DNA of 64,000 nucleotides from Candidatus Flexifilum affinis (GTDB lineage: Bacteria > Chloroflexota > Anaerolineae > Aggregatilineales > Phototrophicaceae), in contig JADJPJ010000082.1 in the NCBI GenBank assembly GCA_016713325.1, positions 1 through 64,000 on the forward strand, written 5' to 3'. The notes beneath the pieces were generated by a model. That model searched no databases. It was not told the DNA's origin and worked only from the letters and a program-made list of their open reading frames with translations. Position numbers and translations under genes: made by a program. Positions 59,766 to 64,000 of this stretch are shown one piece after another; position 1 is the first letter of the stretch, and every line of letters starts with the position of its first letter.

Positions 59766-61697
59766 CTACTGCACGATCACCGTGACGGCCTCCCCGCCGC
59801 CGTAGACCGCCTCGCCACCCGAGCGGGCATCCGTCACCCGCAGCGGATCGCCGGCCGCAAGCTGGATCGTCGCCCCAGGCGTCGGCGCGACGGCCCGGAA
59901 GCGCACTGTGGCCAGCGTGAACGTCCCGCTCGCCGACCCGCCCAGCACGCCCGCGCTGAAGTCGACGTGGCCGCCGGCGTTGTCGTAGACGCTTTGCAGC
60001 ACCTCTGGCAGCGTCGTCCCCGACGTGATCGCCTCCACCTGGAACAGCGCCGGGTCGAAGGTCAGGTAGGCCGACACGCCGTCGACTGGCTGCGTCCCGG
60101 CGCGGACGCGCACCGTCACCTCGAACGTCCGCCCGACGCGCACGCGCGACGACGAGCCTCGCAGCAGCACCTGCACCGGCCCGGTCGGACGGGTATCCAA
60201 TGCGGCCATCATTCCACCGTATCCTGTTGGCTCCGGCGCGCCGGATTGGCTGAAGTTGGCGGACAGCATCGAGAAATCGGTGTAGTTGACCGCGTCATTG
60301 CCGTCGAAGTCGGCGCGCTCATCCCAGAGCGCCCCGCCTTCCACCGAACCATAGGCCGCCGCGACGATGGAGAAGTCGGCGATGTTGACCAGATTGCTGC
60401 TGTCCGCGTCGCCCATCTTGAGCGTGCCGAAGTTGACGTTCACCGCCGGCGCGTCCAGGTTGACCGAAGGCATGACGGCCAGGCTGAGTGCGTGCTTGAG
60501 CCAGGCGTCGACCGTTCCCTGAGGCAGGTCCTGAAGGGTGAAGTAGCCGTTGACGTCGGTGGTTGGGCTGTGCGCGCTGACGGTTGTCCCACCCTGCGCC
60601 AGCCTGACGTCGAGGTTCACGGCGTAGGCGGATGTGCCGGGTGTGCGGTTGGGCAGGGTGATCGTGCCGGTGAGGTCGGACGGCGGCAGCGGCGCAGGTT
60701 CTTCCGCTAGTTCGCGCCCTGGAAGACCGATTGCTAATGTCTGCCCATCGGGGCTGAAATCGACTGTGCGCGTGTATACTGGAACTGTCTCCAACAACTG
60801 CCCGTCTTCGGTGTTCCACACTCTTACTTCGAAGCCATCAGCTGCTGCAATCCGGGTATCGTCTGGACTCCAGCTGATCTGTGTGATCGGGTACTCACGC
60901 GCTGGTGGGATAGTGACAATGGGGTTTTCATTCGGCCGGTCCCAAATCGTGATGCTGCCATCCACATATCCGACGGCGATGGCGTTGCCGTCGCTGTTCC
61001 ATGTCATCGCCTGAGTTGGCACATTGCGGTTGCCGATGGGGAAGATTTGCCCTTGCGGACGGGCCAGCGCCGAGAAAATCACCGGTCCACCTGATTGACC
61101 TGCTACGACGAATTCCCGCGTCTCCACATGCGGACTCCAAACAAAGAAATCCATCCAACCCAAGCCAATCACATCCTCCAGTTCAAGCGACTCCGCGTCC
61201 CAGAGTCTGACTTCTCCCCAGCTGTCGCCGACCGCGCCCCCTGTTGCGATAATTGTGCCATCTGGACTCCAGTCGACGGTGGTGAACAGGCTGAAGTAGC
61301 CAGGGAATATATTCTCTGGCGGAGGAAACGGCAAAAACTCTGCGATCAGTTCACCCGGGAGATGACTATCGTCGGCAATGTTCCAAAGCCTCATGTACTG
61401 GTCATCTGACCCGCTTACCAGCCGTTTTCCGTCGGGGCTAAAGGAAACGCCGAACACATAGGTTGGACCGACCGGCAGGTCGTACAGGAGATCCTGCGTC
61501 TCGGCATCCCAAACCCGCAGAAAGCCAACACCTGCACTTGCGATAGTTGCGCCGTCGGGACTCCATTCAAGTACATAGACGGTTCCAGTTGGATCGCCAA
61601 CCTGTGCACCCGCTGGCGATATTGCAAGGACAGAAGCCATCCCCAGGACAAGCAGAAACCACGTTAGTTTATGCGCCAAGTATTTCATTTTCTCCAT
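59766..61697 (-). CDS. Secreted WD40-dockerin-cohesin protein
   Basis: A 643-residue exported protein (61688 is an equally good ATG). Signal peptide: TWFLLVLGMASVLAISPAGA. A WD40 beta-propeller of about seven blades spans residues 35-325 (VLEWSPDGATIASAGVGFLR, DDQYMRLWNIAD, ISWSPDDTRIAAADGFEVRV). A carboxypeptidase-regulatory-like domain follows (FTLQDLPQGTVDAW). Next come two dockerin-type Ca-binding repeats at about 440-490 (MGDADSSNLVNIADFSIVAA and ADFDGNDAVNYTDFSMLSAN), and the C-terminus is a cohesin-like domain (TFEVTVRVRAGTQPVDGVSA, FDPALFQVEAI). Dockerin and cohesin normally bind each other in different proteins, so their joint presence suggests self-assembly or surface scaffolding (inference). 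Confidence 0.88.
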   Translation of the reverse strand: MEKMKYLAHKLTWFLLVLGMASVLAISPAGAQVGDPTGTVYVLEWSPDGATIASAGVGFLRVWDAETQDLLYDLPVGPTYVFGVSFSPDGKRLVSGSDDQYMRLWNIADDSHLPGELIAEFLPFPPPENIFPGYFSLFTTVDWSPDGTIIATGGAVGDSWGEVRLWDAESLELEDVIGLGWMDFFVWSPHVETREFVVAGQSGGPVIFSALARPQGQIFPIGNRNVPTQAMTWNSDGNAIAVGYVDGSITIWDRPNENPIVTIPPAREYPITQISWSPDDTRIAAADGFEVRVWNTEDGQLLETVPVYTRTVDFSPDGQTLAIGLPGRELAEEPAPLPPSDLTGTITLPNRTPGTSAYAVNLDVRLAQGGTTVSAHSPTTDVNGYFTLQDLPQGTVDAWLKHALSLAVMPSVNLDAPAVNVNFGTLKMGDADSSNLVNIADFSIVAAAYGSVEGGALWDERADFDGNDAVNYTDFSMLSANFSQSGAPEPTGYGGMMAALDTRPTGPVQVLLRGSSSRVRVGRTFEVTVRVRAGTQPVDGVSAYLTFDPALFQVEAITSGTTLPEVLQSVYDNAGGHVDFSAGVLGGSASGTFTLATVRFRAVAPTPGATIQLAAGDPLRVTDARSGGEAVYGGGEAVTVIVQ

Positions 61698-61705
61698 GTC
61701 CTGCG

Positions 61706-64000
61706 CTACCAGCCAAAGTAAGCGAAATACTCCGAGAGCCGCTGACTCATCCAGGCCCAGCGATCGTCACCAGGACCACCAGAACCCGGCAGCACGGCGA
61801 CGTTGTCTGGGCAACCTTCATCAGGGCTGCATGGGGGCCGCCAGTCCGCGTTCTTGAATCCGCTAGAGTCTGATTGCGTGTCCTCCGATGTGACCGTGCT
61901 GAATATCCAGTTCAGGAACATGTCTGCTCCAGCTTCTTCCAGTTCCGTGGTGGGTGCCTGACCGCTGAACCCATACTCACTTGTGTACTGGGAGCTGTGC
62001 TCAGCTATCCAAGACACATAAGCGCACGGGTTCTGTTGAAACGCAGTGGGCACGAAGCTTTGAACCGGTACTCCACCGCAGGGGATGGGAAGTGGCGCGG
62101 CTTCCCCAACCCCGCTCACCACGACGCCAATCTCCGAGCGAGTCGATAGTACGTCCATCGCCATTTGGCAACGTCGTTGTGGGATCTTGGTAAGGACCGA
62201 AGGTTTCAGCTGTCACATCCGAGATTGCCCAATAAGCCAGTTGACCGGCAATCTGATCTCTCCCGCAGGCGAGATCCCTTGTTTCCAAACACGAAGTCAA
62301 AGTCAAGTCTGCCCAGGGATTGTGTCTCCGGCGTCTCCGGCATAGGATAGTTCATGCAAGATACGAAGTCCGACCTGTCATCCGCACCGCAGTCCGGTTT
62401 CGGTACGCCAGGCTGCGGGGTGCTGCTTTCCGTTTGATATAGCAAGACATGTCCGAGTTCGTGGACGGTTGTGAATCTGTTAACAGGGTGTTGAGAACCG
62501 CACAGAATGCTAGATGGGCCAGTTATACAGTTGTATGCCCCGACTAGGGGCGATCCCGGATCAGCAATTGAAAATGTGATTTCTTCGTCCCCGTCCGTCA
62601 GGACAGCAGCGGCGAACGCTGCTGCATCACTGCTGTACACAGGGCCATTTGCTATCCTTGGCGGCAAGGCTACGCAATGCTCGGCCCACGTATGTCACAC
62701 CCAACACAGCTCACGCAGTTCATCAGCTTCGAGTGAGGACGCGACTGTGAACCTGAAAGCAGATAAACCGAGAGTGACTTCTTGTGTGGTTATCAAGTCG
62801 CACCGGCCGTATATCTCGTCGTGGTGCTGGCACACTGGGGAGAACAGCATTCCGCCTGCGCCGCCGGCCTGACCGCTTCCGCCGGTTGTGCACTGGGGAC
62901 GTATGCCCCAGTCTAGGTCAGAAATGGGAGCGCCAGAAAACACCAGGATATCTCCTCCCGACACAAACGCAGGGGCGACATAGAGAGCATTCTCCGGGTA
63001 AGTCGCATAGACAATTTGATCGCCAGCTGGTGACCAATCGTTGCTGTAGAAAACCGTTTCCGGACCGCCAGATGGTCTCTATAGGTGTCGGCATTTCGAA
63101 GCTTGAGATGGCGTTATAGCCTCCTTGCATGCTCCAATGAGATATGAATTCTCCTGCATCCGGTGACCAGCGAGGATTGTTATCCAGACGACCTGGCTCT
63201 ATGCCGTTGTAGACAGTAGATACAGTAGCTGATGGGAAGTTCACGGCGGCTATCGGCCAGTCAAGGTAAGAGCCTTCATGAATTCTCATCACAAAAAGAA
63301 TCCGGGTGCTGTCCACCGACCAGTCAAGGCTGTTTGGAAGCATTTCACCTAATTGGCCAATTGGGTAGATGTAGTTGAGTGGAGCAACTGACCGAGATTC
63401 CACATCAACAACGTAGATCCTGGATGGATTCCCAGGTTGGGATCGCTGCGATTGGAGACAAAAGCAAGTTTTCACCATCCGGTGACCAGGCTGGGGCGGA
63501 ATCGTTCGCAGAATCGAGCGTCACCTGTCGTATTAAGCTGCCATCGGCGTGCGTGCCGCCGTCAATCCGGTACACGTAGAGATCGTAATTGTTGGAGAAC
63601 AAACCGCTTGCGCTGAAGGCGATCTGCGATCCGTCAGGCGAAATCCTCGGACCGAAAAGCCAGGCAGAAGCACACGACAATAACGGCTGTAATGCACTCC
63701 CATCGGGATTCATCACATAGATGACGCCGCCAGCCGAAAAGACGATCATGGTATCCCCGCTCAGCGACGGACCGACGGCGGTGGTGCACTCCTCCTCCGT
63801 GATAGTGAGCGGCGCAAAGCCGGTCTGTTCTAGAGCGATGCCGGGCGGCGTCCACAATTCGAAATCGTCCATTTCCGACATCGTCCCGGAGATCGATAGG
63901 TGGCCGGAAGGAAGAGGTTCGGGGTCGGTATAGGTGACGTAGACCAGCTCATCGACGCTGAGCGACACGCTGTCTCCACCCATCTGTACCGCAAGCGAAA
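61706..64000 (-). pseudogene. PD40 beta-propeller/metalloprotease-like gene, multiply broken (5' end off window)
   Basis: One long reverse-strand gene is spread over several frames. The first part has PD40 blades (IVFSAGGVIYVMNPDGSALQ, ISPDGSQIAFSASGLF, WSPDGENLL), then RIYVVDVESRSVAPLNYIYP, and a later piece reads FVSGGDILVFSGAPISDLDW. The second half has a zinc-protease motif, FTTVHELGHVLLYQTES (HExxH), and CMNYPMPETPE, which resembles a Met-turn. Lesions: about 63467, 63441, 63075, 62275 and 62122 (single-base shifts) and TGA at 62695-62697, which splits ELCWV from HTWAEHCVALPP in the same frame. It ends FAYFGW at 61706, 8 bp before the WD40-dockerin gene. The start lies beyond base 64000 (in-frame sequence continues upstream of the ATG at 63981-63983). 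Confidence 0.72.

Noticed and set aside
1..64000. CRISPR arrays, tRNA or rRNA genes
   Set aside because: No regular spacer-repeat pattern was seen; no cloverleaf with a GGTTCGAATCC-type T-loop or rRNA core sequence was recognised by eye. A tRNA or Rfam scan could still find something missed.

Overview
The window looks like chromosomal DNA of a Chloroflexota bacterium, most likely of the Anaerolineae or a related class. This is inferred from high G+C, a helicase-associated (XPB-like) protein next to lexA, a Ser/Thr kinase with 2TM domains, LuxR/NB-ARC regulators and the style of GC-rich intergenic palindromes. No rRNA, tRNA, CRISPR array, prophage or complete insertion sequence was recognised.

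Layout. 1-3.6 kb: partial ArsR regulator, a 4-bp-TSD MITE, a translationally coupled GNAT/SH3 pair and a truncated galactokinase-like gene. 3.6-8 kb: LacI regulator, frameshifted solute-binding protein and two permeases of a sugar ABC importer. 8-13 kb: Ser/Thr kinase plus small membrane protein, Gfo/Idh oxidoreductase, Uma2 nuclease. 12.9-13.8 kb: gene-free stretch with a 117-nt tract of only G and C. 13.8-21.9 kb: PLP decarboxylase, MOCOS-like aminotransferase, SDR, SixA-MscS pair, AhpD-like protein, lipoprotein. 22-25.4 kb: XPB-like protein divergent from lexA with a palindrome over its -35 box, then a HAD phosphatase. 25.8-33.6 kb: flavin oxidase, LuxR/NB-ARC regulator, tyrosine phosphatase, an alpha/beta hydrolase without its serine, GH39-like enzyme. 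33.8-44.8 kb: Met-rich CHRD protein, a second MITE at the stop codon of an Lrp gene, secreted protein, DinB protein, serine hydrolase, a broken VOC gene divergent from a TetR gene with twin operators, UPF0316 and GAF proteins, eda, LysR, and a QueG/RdhA-like Fe-S protein. 45-55.8 kb: four tandem multi-PAS histidine kinases. 55.9-64 kb: formate/nitrite channel, PhnB-like protein, GH13 amylase, SRPBCC protein, a WD40-dockerin-cohesin protein and a heavily broken PD40/metalloprotease gene running off the right end.

The most unusual locus is the kinase array. Each kinase begins with a LOV-type PAS domain that keeps the flavin-site signature, but the photo-adduct cysteine is Ala in two copies and Pro in the other two. 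The two Pro copies have also lost the signalling glutamine. One copy is broken by a stop codon and a frameshift, and no response regulator lies nearby.

Several genes carry single-base lesions (solute-binding protein, SH3 protein, VOC protein, kinase B, PD40 gene). Whether these are real decay or draft-sequence errors cannot be settled from one sequence.
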